Shown here: one piece after another, positions 45,901 through 52,118 of the stretch | Position numbering within the stretch: the stretch's first letter is position 1 | Layout of the letters: every line of letters starts with the position of its first letter | Origin: Microcaldota archaeon | Lineage (GTDB): Archaea; Micrarchaeota; Micrarchaeia; Norongarragalinales; UBA97 | DNA length: 64,000 bases | Assembly: GCA_016194335.1 (NCBI GenBank) | Contig: JACQBR010000021.1 | Location: 45,536-109,535, forward strand | Reading direction: 5' to 3' | Position numbers and translations under genes: made by a program | Notes under the pieces: generated by a model | What the model saw: the letters and a program-made list of their open reading frames with translations, nothing else | The model's database searches: none | Told to the model about the DNA's origin: nothing

Positions 45901-47694
45901 AAGACGATTTCGGCCGGGGCCAACGCCGCCATAGACCCGCCGTCGGTAAAGATTCCCGTGCGCGTTGCAGACGCCTCCGCGCCGTTTAGGACGCTTGAAT
46001 GCGCGCCCGACGGCGAGTTCAAGGTCGCCTGCGCCCAATCCGGAAGCGCAAGCGGCGCCTCCGGCAGCGGATTCCCGTTCGTGAAGATTGAAGGCGGCAA
46101 GGCAACCACAGGCTACGACGGCGGCAAGCCCAACCTCTACACTCTCAACAAGTACGATTTGCCTCAAACCGCAAAGTGCGAATTCAGGTGGGCGGACGGA
46201 ATAGGCCCTACAAACCGGAACCTGAATCCTGTAGGCAGCTGCATTTCAACTTCGGATAGAACCATTGACGACAAATGCGCAGCCGGTGACGGCTGCATAG
46301 AAATGAAGGTAGTTGACGGCAAAGCAATCATACGGATAATTGACGGTAGCGCAGGACAGAACAACGCCAACAATCTAAAGGACGGCACCGCGTTGAGTGC
46401 GATTGCAAACGATTTGGAGAGTTTCTTCGCCAAAGAAGACTACGAAGCGCCAATTCTTTCGAAAGTAATTTCTGCAGGATGCAAGGTAACCGATTCGACG
46501 GCAACCAGGGTCTTGATAGATTGCGACAAAGGGCACCTTGTCGGGCCCTCAAACCCACGCGTTGAAATCAGCCTTCCCCAAAGCTGGAGACTCAACGACA
46601 AAGCGACTCTCACCCTCACTAAGCAGGATTACGCAGACGACCTCACAGTTACGGTGGCTGTGCCTGAAGGCGCGAATCTCTACGACATGCAAGGGGCAAA
46701 GATTTCCTCGGGCCAACTCACAATCAAAGATAAGCCGCTCAACCTGTATGTCGTTGCGGCCAAATCATTTACCGGCACTCTAACCGTGGCGGCTACTTTC
46801 AGCACGGGCCAAAAGGCGTTCAGCAAGCAATTTACCGTAACTGGGGAAGCGACTGATTTCGGATTCGATGTGCAAAGAATAGAACTCGCCGATGGCCAAT
46901 CCAAGACGGTAAAGCTGAGAATACCCGACAACATCAATTTCCTTGGAACTAGCCTAACGTCTGACGATACTGCAGTGAAGGCATCTCCAAATACGATTAG
47001 TCAAGTTACGGCCTTGGGTTCCTCAACCGACATCACAATCGCCGCCCCAGCCGCAATTTCACAAGCTAAGGAGGTTACAGTTACTGCCACTAGCAATGCG
47101 GGGACTGCAAAGGCAACGCTCACGGCCGCACTAACAAAGAAAGACTCTCCAACAGCAGTAGTAGTTTCAGCTAAGCCGCTTGAATTTTGGGTGAAGTCAG
47201 CGGGAATCGTAAGCCGCTTGCCGCAGGAAATACGCCTCTACCAGATATTCACTCCTAAAAGCGACGCCATTCTCACCGGAGTCAAACTCAAGGTCGCAGA
47301 ACACGCTCCGGTAAAAGTAACTGGCCCCGACCTTACGGTGCGGGTATGTTCAGTGTCCAGCATTTCAGGCAACCAACTTAATCTGGAAGACTCCGGCAAC
47401 TGCGCAACATCAAGAGTGCCAATCGCAAACATTCCCCCGCGCGCCGATGCCCAAAATAATTGGGTGCGATTTCCCGCGACTCCCTTCCCCCTTACCGCAG
47501 TCAAACAACTCAAAGGCGGACAGAAATACGCAGTGGAGCTATCCGCTACGGACGGCCTTTTCTTCTGGTATGGCGACAATTCCAACGACGACTCTTCGCC
47601 CGACGGGCTTTACAAGTGGCAGTCCGACAAACTATGGAATGCGGTTATTGACAACAGTCCAAAGAGAGTTTCGCTCCAGTTGGTAACGAGATAA
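36901..47694 (+). CDS. Giant membrane-anchored surface protein 2 (about 3,600 residues)
   Basis: The frame opens at 36856 but no ATG exists before 37036; TTG 36901 (MASKFLDGIRAFLHK) with GGAGG 11 nt upstream is the likeliest start. An amphipathic helical cytoplasmic segment leads to YYDLMDWLESKGIPVY and one TM helix (nt about 37110-37190). Then come tandem carboxypeptidase-regulatory-like beta domains, longer beta domains, a Cys-rich block (nt 41170-42600) with repeated C-x-C-P-x-G-Y modules, more beta domains, a Gly/Phe/Gln-rich patch (nt 45520-45660) and final beta domains. No C-terminal TM. It matches giant 1 in overall plan: juxtamembrane helix, TM, regulatory-like Ig domains, Cys modules and a Gly-aromatic segment. 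Probably an extracellular scaffold or adhesin. The last 1.5 kb is more AT-rich. Confidence 0.83.
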   Translation: MASKFLDGIRAFLHKAAEGIRQFAHRVADRLKQAYFKIEDKYYDLMDWLESKGIPVYKYFVEPIEKRGIPSFPVAVFLALAATLLFAFFAVPAIANYLAPPEMVSLQVVVVSDAGPVGGAAVELRVENDKARTLSTQADGTAVFQTLPKGRFATLSVSKEGFERAARQLKIGDDSSLTISLKVAAVSAFNRPPPSIAINYLDVNTRNPIEGVKVVYRTQEKGVVETMTLSDGSLKVSFGDEQITLYATHPDYQPDRTTIRKGDAGRNIYLTPLSTINANDSGGGGEGGNCNDAACAPKSASVSVGVTDGSGSPVEARVELYTVGSTSGPKVATTSLGSAFFGSAAQVGEQVYAIAYPVDAVKFSVGQSDKLALADGVNDISVKVKAKTPDFVRTHITLAVTVKDDAGTAVPGAKVLLYASTDTDPSAAATTGDDGTTGFEVAVDQPFTLTAFKDGFLPSDRVQLQAGALMAVITLHSPFVGNNAKVRVTTYMPDGVTPAGGASVELRYGADNFPLGIPSIDANEIGQAVFDLVPVGRNLKAVARLGVLAGESDQFSPIAGRLNEISFHLNKATGTFVAVVLDPLTGKPIAGATVTVTSPSGQAWTCTTDAKGVCTIAGVDANVPLSVKISAPGFVDKVIDGLTVLPGQTFTLNVKDDLIPSALANDSRLTVSLYDANCANRVQGDVEKGRTYCARLDYNIPANETSPVGIVVRVNGDGNASEDAARITRFQDINDLHLTTANLDVKRADQYSGASGYKCDAANAAAPNTPSKWVNYEFSNVRGNKIILLRVFVDPLNARDGDAFDFNYFSYAVRLGKYYRAPSDDALGFAKSNAQKDWCQANAKTTHYRIAAGPSAFTADAALSMSFSQTSDGARAGSLSTTVSNSTFTHFTIRTFFKPLNPSIHILAGDTRGNARDYLRFTQFAYENAAGGASQQPQILASANEQRVALDPGQFTQDGDSWVASGAFTQTATLPMPLGRIFIDVGDGAKGDLPIVRTNATVKVAGNATIVLAANPLSIPGNANSNLAVIAKRTDGTPITDTIISIDNIDGTDSPFGPYYSDRDILVAGDGTKDKGKDGKYVFKNLHPLRAGQFSIDAGGDADPRYAAASVAISVTQNNFLTANPASLSIGCSPSALNLQNTLDYAGITAKVTAPNGCVALDPAACSARSSGVCVEYSITLNAGEQKALSATGVRSGSCTLTASALLSALAVSSTAIDTTVSCTAVKPSCTASTSDSYAVGGDPEKGKTTVTSVITNPPLAQSIIATFDCTDGTSQVAIPAGNQDSIASQSDCRFNAVPSLTDKAITVTYRDANSNAITSCATSITVLPPGAAPACKLSYRPVAGSPVAHLTAKFFNLPTSTAAAFFQCTPEDELHQTPITSGASGATAAYDCDYSSVDGSKFTATALADKAVCTNSTVTITPGAQCTLGAEKADFGKCAQAAPWLRCGGDRTNPSLATDAACCSEALGSNYAFTGDPTPHCALASGTAVSKCSDGTGVNSCSANKPWYCDDRGVLTVKPETCQCPAGYSAQAGKCVPTTPRTACDDNTPLNACSQTLDKPAYCDSSGAWIPKASICQCPAGYRVEGELCAPVVPPSSSTCQDGSSPNSCSVGKRPLYCPAEGGSLQSNAGQCGCPAGYKPDANAQKCIPISSSTTTCPDGTHAGECTATQPLACGPNIEAYVDSATKCGCPQGYLKDGESCRPAPSGSACRDGTSVGACSGTPGAPVPLRCADDRTLSTDASCCPASLGFTYDASHNACIKPSSSSSCTVTDGTTTVVTDFGKCSTVYTGLRCGGNSASPTLSPDNACCPAGKAYSDVAKACVSGTPPTSCSAFVDSSRSPCLRPNDAAVPSPFQCNNGQTEPNPFCCTNFVRPADGAVFQSSTDGQQCVAVPSAQVEPACAFTLNSVTNTATGTDALLSLHFGRLNKFAGGSATVQYANDLGNTKPTLKKFPVANEKSVIDLTSVAFHYDRQLLNYGVTPYASAQLTTGTGETHTVNCDLAESSLAPSGVINIPGSSGESVDFTGSATAAGQNWPLSPAPLGPLDRVTLTVRSLHLPTGVTPDKVTLQLACDPVMRTQLFQMTPDPVSAGTWSGDCAFASPATLNFPRPHTPVAYYRAEVATPQGTQFVPATPLGINFKFPAIAEFAKPIATGLALDQTLQSPTPQDQALKVSLKATFSGLPPLEKIADQKAYIDCGDGSGRTAIPLASIASDGTASVSRTCSYLTSPLAPKDFTASADYPYSSLSGGDVNNAGTVATLPIAYTPSAANPVCKFLGIPQNGENFIVVSDPGRNHFIPEVQISGALSDKAKVVFDCGNGKNIPATVAKSGAVGSSPTLTATASNPCSYDYSVLSDSAGSTNSKTVGLGVTVDGIECAYDGVHGIVVASSSSVAGLQFTNTKVAQAVAQVAPDAKTGLGAVAGKNAIVSFGLRASASEADLGGVYAARFDCGDGSTNPGQLTTVPLDAADQSNSVFASAASLRCEYPPVYYPQSETLPPRNQRVITATLEVKRGNVVQKIGPVTFDFWQEGTPAPVTPGAKFDSCNAGFLLPFVMQQAFPQSSPDLAWGSVQNAAKLSAQASALAKKGRKVILDPSGVLRATSADITRRKLYYSPLLGSTATDAIPVANALQKRVRFEVSLSDSCVKASVVGRTSVGSNLYFDLEPAEQRALSFTFDGSQPQCAAIANSVAPGGSGSKTITATINALTLTGANTVGVKLQVVRLGTLKEFEVITSPKDGTSIPARLASPAEPFVVANNLEKDCQTGSITLNSREATWLLSTNGADIACGKDEYSSALTPKPAVSVAGLDQYDVIGNLYAGGSGDGFECSREDFCKPDALAAASGELGSKLTAVYAPLKSASNVEEIPSPIFNQALAEQAFNSMQQGFNSFNGFGGFGGFGFQSQFALQGLSGLGFGAGGTNAAACTAMMTCFGMMQGALKQAQQECASSGKEGTLQLFQAVSLCSDPKLQESLSKGDQDAFVKLFLASQLLTQLNKCRGPKTISAGANAAIDPPSVKIPVRVADASAPFRTLECAPDGEFKVACAQSGSASGASGSGFPFVKIEGGKATTGYDGGKPNLYTLNKYDLPQTAKCEFRWADGIGPTNRNLNPVGSCISTSDRTIDDKCAAGDGCIEMKVVDGKAIIRIIDGSAGQNNANNLKDGTALSAIANDLESFFAKEDYEAPILSKVISAGCKVTDSTATRVLIDCDKGHLVGPSNPRVEISLPQSWRLNDKATLTLTKQDYADDLTVTVAVPEGANLYDMQGAKISSGQLTIKDKPLNLYVVAAKSFTGTLTVAATFSTGQKAFSKQFTVTGEATDFGFDVQRIELADGQSKTVKLRIPDNINFLGTSLTSDDTAVKASPNTISQVTALGSSTDITIAAPAAISQAKEVTVTATSNAGTAKATLTAALTKKDSPTAVVVSAKPLEFWVKSAGIVSRLPQEIRLYQIFTPKSDAILTGVKLKVAEHAPVKVTGPDLTVRVCSVSSISGNQLNLEDSGNCATSRVPIANIPPRADAQNNWVRFPATPFPLTAVKQLKGGQKYAVELSATDGLFFWYGDNSNDDSSPDGLYKWQSDKLWNAVIDNSPKRVSLQLVTR
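41170..42600 (+). repeat. Cys-rich EGF/TIL-like modules in giant 2
   Basis: Five or more tandem units of 45-60 residues follow the plan CxDGTxxxxC...xxPxxC...C-x-C-P-x-G-Y...C (CQCPAGYSAQAGKCVP, CQCPAGYRVEGELCAP, CGCPAGYKPDANAQKC, CGCPQGYLKDGESC). These are disulphide-rich extracellular modules, most like trypsin-inhibitor-like or EGF-like repeats. The flanks carry related CCP/CCS modules. Confidence 0.75.
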
Positions 47695-47849
47695 TGGCGG
47701 TTTTCAGGGTCACCTTCATCGAACGCGGAAAGAAAACCATCCTCACAGAATACTACGGCAAAACAGGAAAGTCTTGCGAAAATGCAATTCCGGTCTTGCC
47801 ACTAGCGGACTCGGCAAATCACCTGCACAACTTTCCGAGTCCGCTATAA
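47694..47849 (+). CDS. Small hypothetical ORF overlapping giant 2 stop
   Basis: A 51-codon frame. Its ATG overlaps the giant gene's TAA (TAATG), the classic arrangement for coupled translation. It begins MAVFRVTFIERGKKTILTEY, a plausible beta-strand protein, but the last 15 codons lie inside the hairpin at 47803-47846 and the stop TAA is just past it. I infer that the original 3' end was replaced by the hairpin element, so it may be a truncated gene. No family is recognised. Confidence 0.45.
   Translation: MAVFRVTFIERGKKTILTEYYGKTGKSCENAIPVLPLADSANHLHNFPSPL
47803..47846. repeat. Long-stem hairpin with TAGCGGA ends
   Basis: TAGCGGACTCGG (47803-47814) and CCGAGTCCGCTA (47835-47846) form a perfect 12-bp stem with a 20-nt loop. 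It has the same TAGCGGA/TCCGCTA ends and nearly the same length (44 nt against 43) as stem A of the paired-hairpin repeat, but different inner stem bases that stay complementary. The second stem is absent. Confidence 0.75.
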
Positions 47850-48171
47850 TGCCAGTTATCAACCGCATCCTTGTAGTTCCCCGAATCATTGACGGCTCTA
47901 AGGATTCGAAATGTCAGAATCCTTTGCCACGCCGTGGCATAAGATATGCCCCCTTAGGGACGCATTTCTAAGTTTTGTGTCCCGATAAGGGCAGATGGCA
48001 ATTCCTTCGAAATAAGCCCCAATGGCGGCAGGCGGCTTGCCGCGTCCCATAGGGAGAACGGGCAATCTCTCTCCCCCCGGTTTTTTTTCCAAGCTATTCA
48101 ACACTCCCACTCTCCCGTTCAATCTTCTTTCGCCACTAAGCACGAAGTTCTTCTTCGCTTACGGTTCGCTT
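47850..48171. other. Hairpin-rich spacer
   Basis: No supported gene. Successive inverted repeats: AAGGATTC/GAATCCTT (47900-47907, 47917-47924); TGCCACG-C-CGTGGCA (47925-47939); TGCCC...GGGAC with GTCCC...GGGCA (47947-47993); TCCC-ATA-GGGA flanked by TTGCC and GGGCAA (about 48028-48055). Such density of independent stems in 160 bp is unusual for this window and may form a structured RNA or be a pile-up of small elements. Confidence 0.5.
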
Positions 48172-48197
48172 AAAAGCCGGCTTTTGCATTATAATGC
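48172..48197 (+). promoter_or_regulatory. Double palindrome at the MNT/HEPN promoter
   Basis: AAAAGCCGGCTTTT (48172-48185) and GCATTATAATGC (48186-48197) are two perfect palindromes placed back to back; the second contains a TATA-like core. A TATA here would put the transcription start near 48215, so the ATG at 48194 is probably not the true start. Likely an operator for autoregulation. Confidence 0.5.
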
Positions 48198-48517
48198 CAA
48201 GAGTGGGAAAAATGCAGGCACGAAAGGCTGCTGGAGTGAAACGAACCATTTTGGGAATCATCGCCGCGGTGCTGGCCATCCACGGCGCCAAAAAAGCCTC
48301 GCTCTTCGGCTCTTACGCAAGGGGGGAACAAAAGCCTGGGGGCGACATTGACGTCATTGTCGAATTTGAGGGGAGAAAAAGCCTCATGGAACTGGTCAGG
48401 ATTGAAAACGAGCTTTCCGACAAAGTCGGCAGGAAAGTCGATCTGCTCACCGAAAAATCAATCAGCCCCTACATTGCGGAACGGATAGCCGGCGAGATGA
48501 AGGCGCTGCCGTTATGA
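48194..48517 (+). CDS. mntA: MNT-type nucleotidyltransferase antitoxin
   Basis: A minimal nucleotidyltransferase of up to 107 residues. The signature is GSYARGEQKPGGDIDVIVEF: GSxARGE...SD(L/I)D with both Asp of the catalytic pair. In MNT-HEPN modules MntA neutralises the HEPN RNase by AMPylating it. The frame allows ATG 48194, ATG 48212 or GTG 48236; the last gives MKRTILGIIAAVLAIHG, the usual family start, and fits the TATA position. It overlaps the HEPN gene by ATGA (48514-48517). The antitoxin looks intact although its toxin is frameshifted. Confidence 0.88.
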   Translation: MPRVGKMQARKAAGVKRTILGIIAAVLAIHGAKKASLFGSYARGEQKPGGDIDVIVEFEGRKSLMELVRIENELSDKVGRKVDLLTEKSISPYIAERIAGEMKALPL

Positions 48518-48850
48518 AGGACGACCTCATATACTGCAGGCACGTTCTGGATGCGATTTCCAGAGTGGATGATTACGCGCGCGGAATTTCGGGAGAAGAC
48601 TTTTCCGGAAACAAGATGGTCCAGGACGCGGTAATCCGCCAGATTGAGATTAATGGGCGAGGCGTCAAAACAAGTTTCCCAGGCGTTCCGCAAAGCGCAT
48701 CGCGAAATCCCTTGGAAAGAAATTTCAGGAATGCGCGACAAGCTCATTCACGACTGCCTCGGAGTTGATGCCGACGCCGTTTGGGACACCGTGGCGAACG
48801 ACTTGCCCAAACTCAAGAGGCAGATGATTGCGATACTCCGTCCTCCCTGA
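48514..48850 (+). pseudogene. hepT: HEPN (HepT/DUF86) toxin, frameshifted
   Basis: The N-terminal frame MKDDLIYCRHVLDAISRVDD runs to QDAVIRQIEI, then changes frame at about 48652, where a single extra base is present; the next frame carries on as MGEASKQVSQAFRKAHREIP, WKEISGMRDKLIHDCLGVD to a stop at 48850. Joined, they make a normal DUF86 HEPN RNase with the active R-x4-H motif (RDKLIH). As written, the first frame ends at 48768 without that motif, so the toxin would be inactive. Either a true inactivating indel (free loss of the toxin) or an assembly error. It is translationally coupled to MntA. Confidence 0.82.
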
Positions 48851-48947
48851 TGTTGTCGCGTCGCCCTTTTAAGCCTTTTTCGCCTATAATCAATCCGTCG
48901 TTTCTTTGGTTCATCTGGTGGCTTAACGGCTATTCGTTTTCAGTAAG

Positions 48948-50093
48948 GTGGGCTGGCGTTTCTTGAAGGTTCCCAATCCCTATTTGGGCGACTACCGGCT
49001 TCTCATGGCAGTGCCGCTAGTCCTCATCCTCATCGCGGCGTTTTTCATCCCGCGCGTCCAGACTGGCGTGGACCTCAAGGGCGGGCTGCTTTTGAGCATC
49101 CAGACGCAGGCAAATGCCGACCCGGTTGCAATCAAGAATGCCGTTTCTAAATACTCCGGCAATGTCGAAGTGCGCACGGTCACCACCCCTTCGGGAAGCA
49201 CGGGAGTGGAAGTGGAGCTGGAGAACGACCCTGCGCTTGACAAGGCGGAGGGAGGCCTGCAGGCGTTGGGGAAGGTCGACAGCGATTTGGCGGACGCGGA
49301 GGTGAAGCTCTCCGCGGCGACCCAGCAGGGAGGCGACGCCACGTTTGCAAGACAGCGGGTGGACGCCCTCACCGCTTCCGCCCTTGAGCAGTCGGCAGCC
49401 ATCCTCGCGGAAGTGGGTTCGGCAAAAACCGTCCCGGCGGGAAAGCCCCACGAGGCCGTGAGGCTGGCAAACGACGAGTACGCCAACGCAAAGCAGCGCC
49501 TGCGCGAGAACATCATCAGCTCGGTAAGGGCCGTCGCGCCTTTTGAGAGCTACTCTTACCGTGAAGTCGGCTCTTCGCTAAGCCGCTTTTTCCTCGCCAA
49601 GACCGAGCAGGTGGTGCTCTACGCCTTCGTCCTCGCGGCAATCGTCATCTTCCTCGTTTTCCGCAGCATCGCCCCGGCAGTGGCCGTGCTCTTCGGCGCA
49701 ATTGCCGACATCTCAATAACAATGGGCGCAATGGGAATCTTCGGCATCCCCCTCACGCTCGCGAGCATCGCAACTCTTTTGATGCTCATCGGCTTTTCCC
49801 TTGACACGGACGTGATGCTCACCATCAGGGTGACCAAGCGCAAGGAAGGCACGGCTGCCGAACGGGCGTACGAGGCGATGAAAACGGGCTTCCTGATGAA
49901 CTTCACCACAATCGGGGCGTTCGGGGCCCTTTACGCCATTTCGCAGTGGCTGCAAATCCCGACCTACGCCCAAATCGGGGCGGTGGCGGTAATCGGCGGG
50001 TTTGCCGACTTCTTCGCCACTTGGGCGTTCAACGCGCCGTTAATCCTCTGGTACGCCCACAGGCAGGAAAAGAAACGCGCGGCAGCTGCATGA
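48948..50093 (+). CDS. secF: Protein-export membrane protein SecF
   Basis: A 381-residue RND-type membrane protein that with SecD aids late steps of Sec export. It has an N-terminal TM (LLMAVPLVLILIAAFFI), then GVDLKGGLLLSIQT, a long periplasmic-side domain with an Ala/Glu/Gln-rich helical segment (about 95-185), and five further TM helices. IGFSLDTDVMLTIRV is the SecF signature in TM4. The start is GTG 48948 or TTG 48963. secD follows 82 nt later from the ATG chosen there. The order secF-secD is the usual archaeal one. It is likely to serve the many exported proteins of this window. Confidence 0.92.
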   Translation: MGWRFLKVPNPYLGDYRLLMAVPLVLILIAAFFIPRVQTGVDLKGGLLLSIQTQANADPVAIKNAVSKYSGNVEVRTVTTPSGSTGVEVELENDPALDKAEGGLQALGKVDSDLADAEVKLSAATQQGGDATFARQRVDALTASALEQSAAILAEVGSAKTVPAGKPHEAVRLANDEYANAKQRLRENIISSVRAVAPFESYSYREVGSSLSRFFLAKTEQVVLYAFVLAAIVIFLVFRSIAPAVAVLFGAIADISITMGAMGIFGIPLTLASIATLLMLIGFSLDTDVMLTIRVTKRKEGTAAERAYEAMKTGFLMNFTTIGAFGALYAISQWLQIPTYAQIGAVAVIGGFADFFATWAFNAPLILWYAHRQEKKRAAAA

Positions 50094-50175
50094 GGGAATT
50101 TAGCGGAATGATATTTTGGGCTTTGGACAAAATCATAATCTGGATTCAAAAAACGCTCGCCGTGATTATTGCAAT

Positions 50176-51804
50176 ATGGACTTCAACCTCCTCCTCAACA
50201 ACCGCCGCGTGCAGATAATGCTGCTGGTGCTGGCAGTTGCGCTTGCCCTCATTTTCGTCAAGGGCCTCAACTACGGCATTGAGTTCGTGGGCGGAGTGCG
50301 CATTCCCGTCACGCTGGAGAAAAGCGTGGGCCCCCAGACGATGGACCTCATGGTCGAGACGATAAAGACGCGCATCAACAAGTTCGGCCTCAACCAGGCA
50401 ATCGTCCGCCCGGTGGGCGACAGCGAGATTCTCGTGGAGATTCCCAAGGCCGATTCGAGAGTGATTGCCAATGTCGAAAGGCTGCTTAAGGAGCAGGGGA
50501 AGTTCGAGGCGGTCATTGACGGGAAAGTCGCACTCGCGGGGAGCGACGTTTTGCAGAACGCGGTGGGCGGGAGCAACAACGAGGCCGTGACGCAGCCGTC
50601 GGGCGGCGGGGTGAGCTGGGAGCTCGGTTTTGCCGCGAGCAAGGAGGGTGCAGACAGGTTTGCAGCTGCGGCAATGGGCAAGGCGCACTATCCAGTCTAC
50701 ATGTTTCTCGACCGGCCGAGCGCCGCTGCAATCATCCTCGAGCGCGACTGGTTCAACAACACGGCCAACCCCGCCGAGTTCCAGAGGGCGATGTCCGACG
50801 TTTCGCGCGCGCAGGGCGACGACATCAGGATAGTCTATTCCGACGAGTTCTCCTCCAACTTCACTCCCGACCTCGCAAATGTTTCGCAAGTGATTGTCGC
50901 AGAGGGGTTTGAAAAGCGCTTTCCGGCAATCCAGTCCAAGCTCGCCTCCCTCGGCTTCCGGCCCGCACTTGCGGAAAACGCCACGAGGCGCGTCATCAAC
51001 CACACGCGGTTGGACATGATTCCCCACGCGTATGTAAGCGACCAGGGCCTGACAATCATCAACGACTGGAAGGCAATCGGCCTCATTTCCGCACCCGCGC
51101 TCTCTCCCGGCCTGGCGCAGGGGTATGTCGGCCAGTTCTACCAGATTACCGGCACGGGCAAGGGCGCCACGCCTCAGGAGCAGAGGTTTGATGCGGTTTC
51201 GGAAATCAAGCTGATGAAGAGCGTGCTCAGCGGCGGGAAGCTTCCCGTGAGCACGTTCATCGGAAGCAGCTACACCATCGCACCGTCGCTGGGCGCTCAG
51301 TTCCTTTCGTTCAGCTTCCTCGGCATTTTCCTCAGCGCCCTCGTCGTCTCGATTCTCATCGTCATCCGCTACCAGAAACTCCTGCTCATCGTGCCCATCA
51401 TTTTCGTCAACCTCGTTGAGGTCGTCTCCACCCTTGCAATAATCGGCGGGTTCGGCACGCTCGACCTTGCCGGAATGGCCGGGGTGATTACGCTTATCGG
51501 CACGGGGATTGACGACCAGATCATCATCACCGACGAAATCCTGCACAAGAGGCGGGAGGGCGAGGAGGACGAGGGGGAGATTCCGGAGAAGAACGTCAAG
51601 GAGCGGCTTGGCAAGGCGTTCCAGATCATCCTCACCACCGCAAGCGTCGCCATCGTGACAATGCTCCCGCTGCTGCTCAGCGGCATCGTGGAAATCACCG
51701 GCTTTGCCCTCGCGGCAATCATCGGCATTGCCGTGGGCCAGCTGGTCACCCGACCCGCCTTTGGAGTCATCATCGGCGAGCTTTACGGCAAGGGGAGGAA
51801 ATGA
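50176..51804 (+). CDS. secD: Protein-export membrane protein SecD
   Basis: 542 residues from ATG 50176 (MDFNLLLNNRRVQIMLLVLA); the frame is open back to 50116 but the family starts here. The first TM is followed by GLNYGIEFVGGVRIPVTLE (D1 motif), a large extracytoplasmic P1 domain, and a C-terminal block of five TM helices with GAQFLSFSFLGIFLSALVVS, then GTGIDDQIIITDEIL, the SecD TM4 signature. It works in a complex with SecF. Expected size for archaea. A pair of hairpins and a TATA follow before the RelB-like gene. Confidence 0.93.
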   Translation: MDFNLLLNNRRVQIMLLVLAVALALIFVKGLNYGIEFVGGVRIPVTLEKSVGPQTMDLMVETIKTRINKFGLNQAIVRPVGDSEILVEIPKADSRVIANVERLLKEQGKFEAVIDGKVALAGSDVLQNAVGGSNNEAVTQPSGGGVSWELGFAASKEGADRFAAAAMGKAHYPVYMFLDRPSAAAIILERDWFNNTANPAEFQRAMSDVSRAQGDDIRIVYSDEFSSNFTPDLANVSQVIVAEGFEKRFPAIQSKLASLGFRPALAENATRRVINHTRLDMIPHAYVSDQGLTIINDWKAIGLISAPALSPGLAQGYVGQFYQITGTGKGATPQEQRFDAVSEIKLMKSVLSGGKLPVSTFIGSSYTIAPSLGAQFLSFSFLGIFLSALVVSILIVIRYQKLLLIVPIIFVNLVEVVSTLAIIGGFGTLDLAGMAGVITLIGTGIDDQIIITDEILHKRREGEEDEGEIPEKNVKERLGKAFQIILTTASVAIVTMLPLLLSGIVEITGFALAAIIGIAVGQLVTRPAFGVIIGELYGKGRK

Positions 51805-51824
51805 CCTCTCCGCCGCACCCATAG

Positions 51825-51886
51825 CCCTAATAGGCCACTAGGGTCTACTCTCCATCGGCAAGGTACTTGCGGATGGCTTATAAATC
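51825..51886. promoter_or_regulatory. Hairpins and TATA before the RelBE-like pair
   Basis: CCCTA/TAGGG (51825-51843) is a small stem. CCATCGGCAAG/CTTGCGGATGG (51852-51862, 51866-51876; one mismatch, 3-nt loop) abuts TTATAAAT at 51878-51885. The TATA is about 33 nt before the antitoxin ATG, so the transcript has almost no leader, and the long inverted repeat right against TATA looks like the operator for toxin-antitoxin autoregulation. The first stem may end the secFD transcript. Confidence 0.55.
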
Positions 51887-51917
51887 GGTTTTGTGAAAGT
51901 TATACTGGGTGCAGTGA

Positions 51918-52118
51918 ATGTATGTCCCTGCCTTGAAAAAGGAAGCCGTAGAGTCCATGCGCCATGAGGCTTTGCGCTTGCGCGAAGAGTTCCAAGAGTA
52001 CGCTGAGGACATGGAACTTTACTCCAAGCCCGAGTTTTGGGCTGCGGTAGAGCAGGTGGAGAGAGGAAAAACGAAAAGGCTTTCCTTACCGCAACTCCGC
52101 AAGGAGTTGAATCTGTAA
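51918..52118 (+). CDS. RelB-like antitoxin
   Basis: A 66-residue acidic helical protein, ATG 51918. The C-terminal ELYSKPEFWAAVEQVERGKT followed by LPQLRKELNL resembles archaeal RelB/Phd-like antitoxin tails that wrap the toxin. The toxin gene starts at the very next base after its stop codon. No separate DNA-binding motif is obvious, but the N-terminus (residues 5-30) could form the dimer helix. Confidence 0.75.
   Translation: MYVPALKKEAVESMRHEALRLREEFQEYAEDMELYSKPEFWAAVEQVERGKTKRLSLPQLRKELNL

Noticed and set aside
48644..48850. Programmed frameshifting as an explanation for the split HEPN gene
   Set aside because: No slippery heptamer or downstream stem is seen at the site; a simple one-base indel is more likely.
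50146..51822. 558-codon open frame on the minus strand opposite secD
   Set aside because: Fully antisense to a well-supported SecD; His/Arg/Glu-rich composition typical of a shadow frame in GC-rich DNA.
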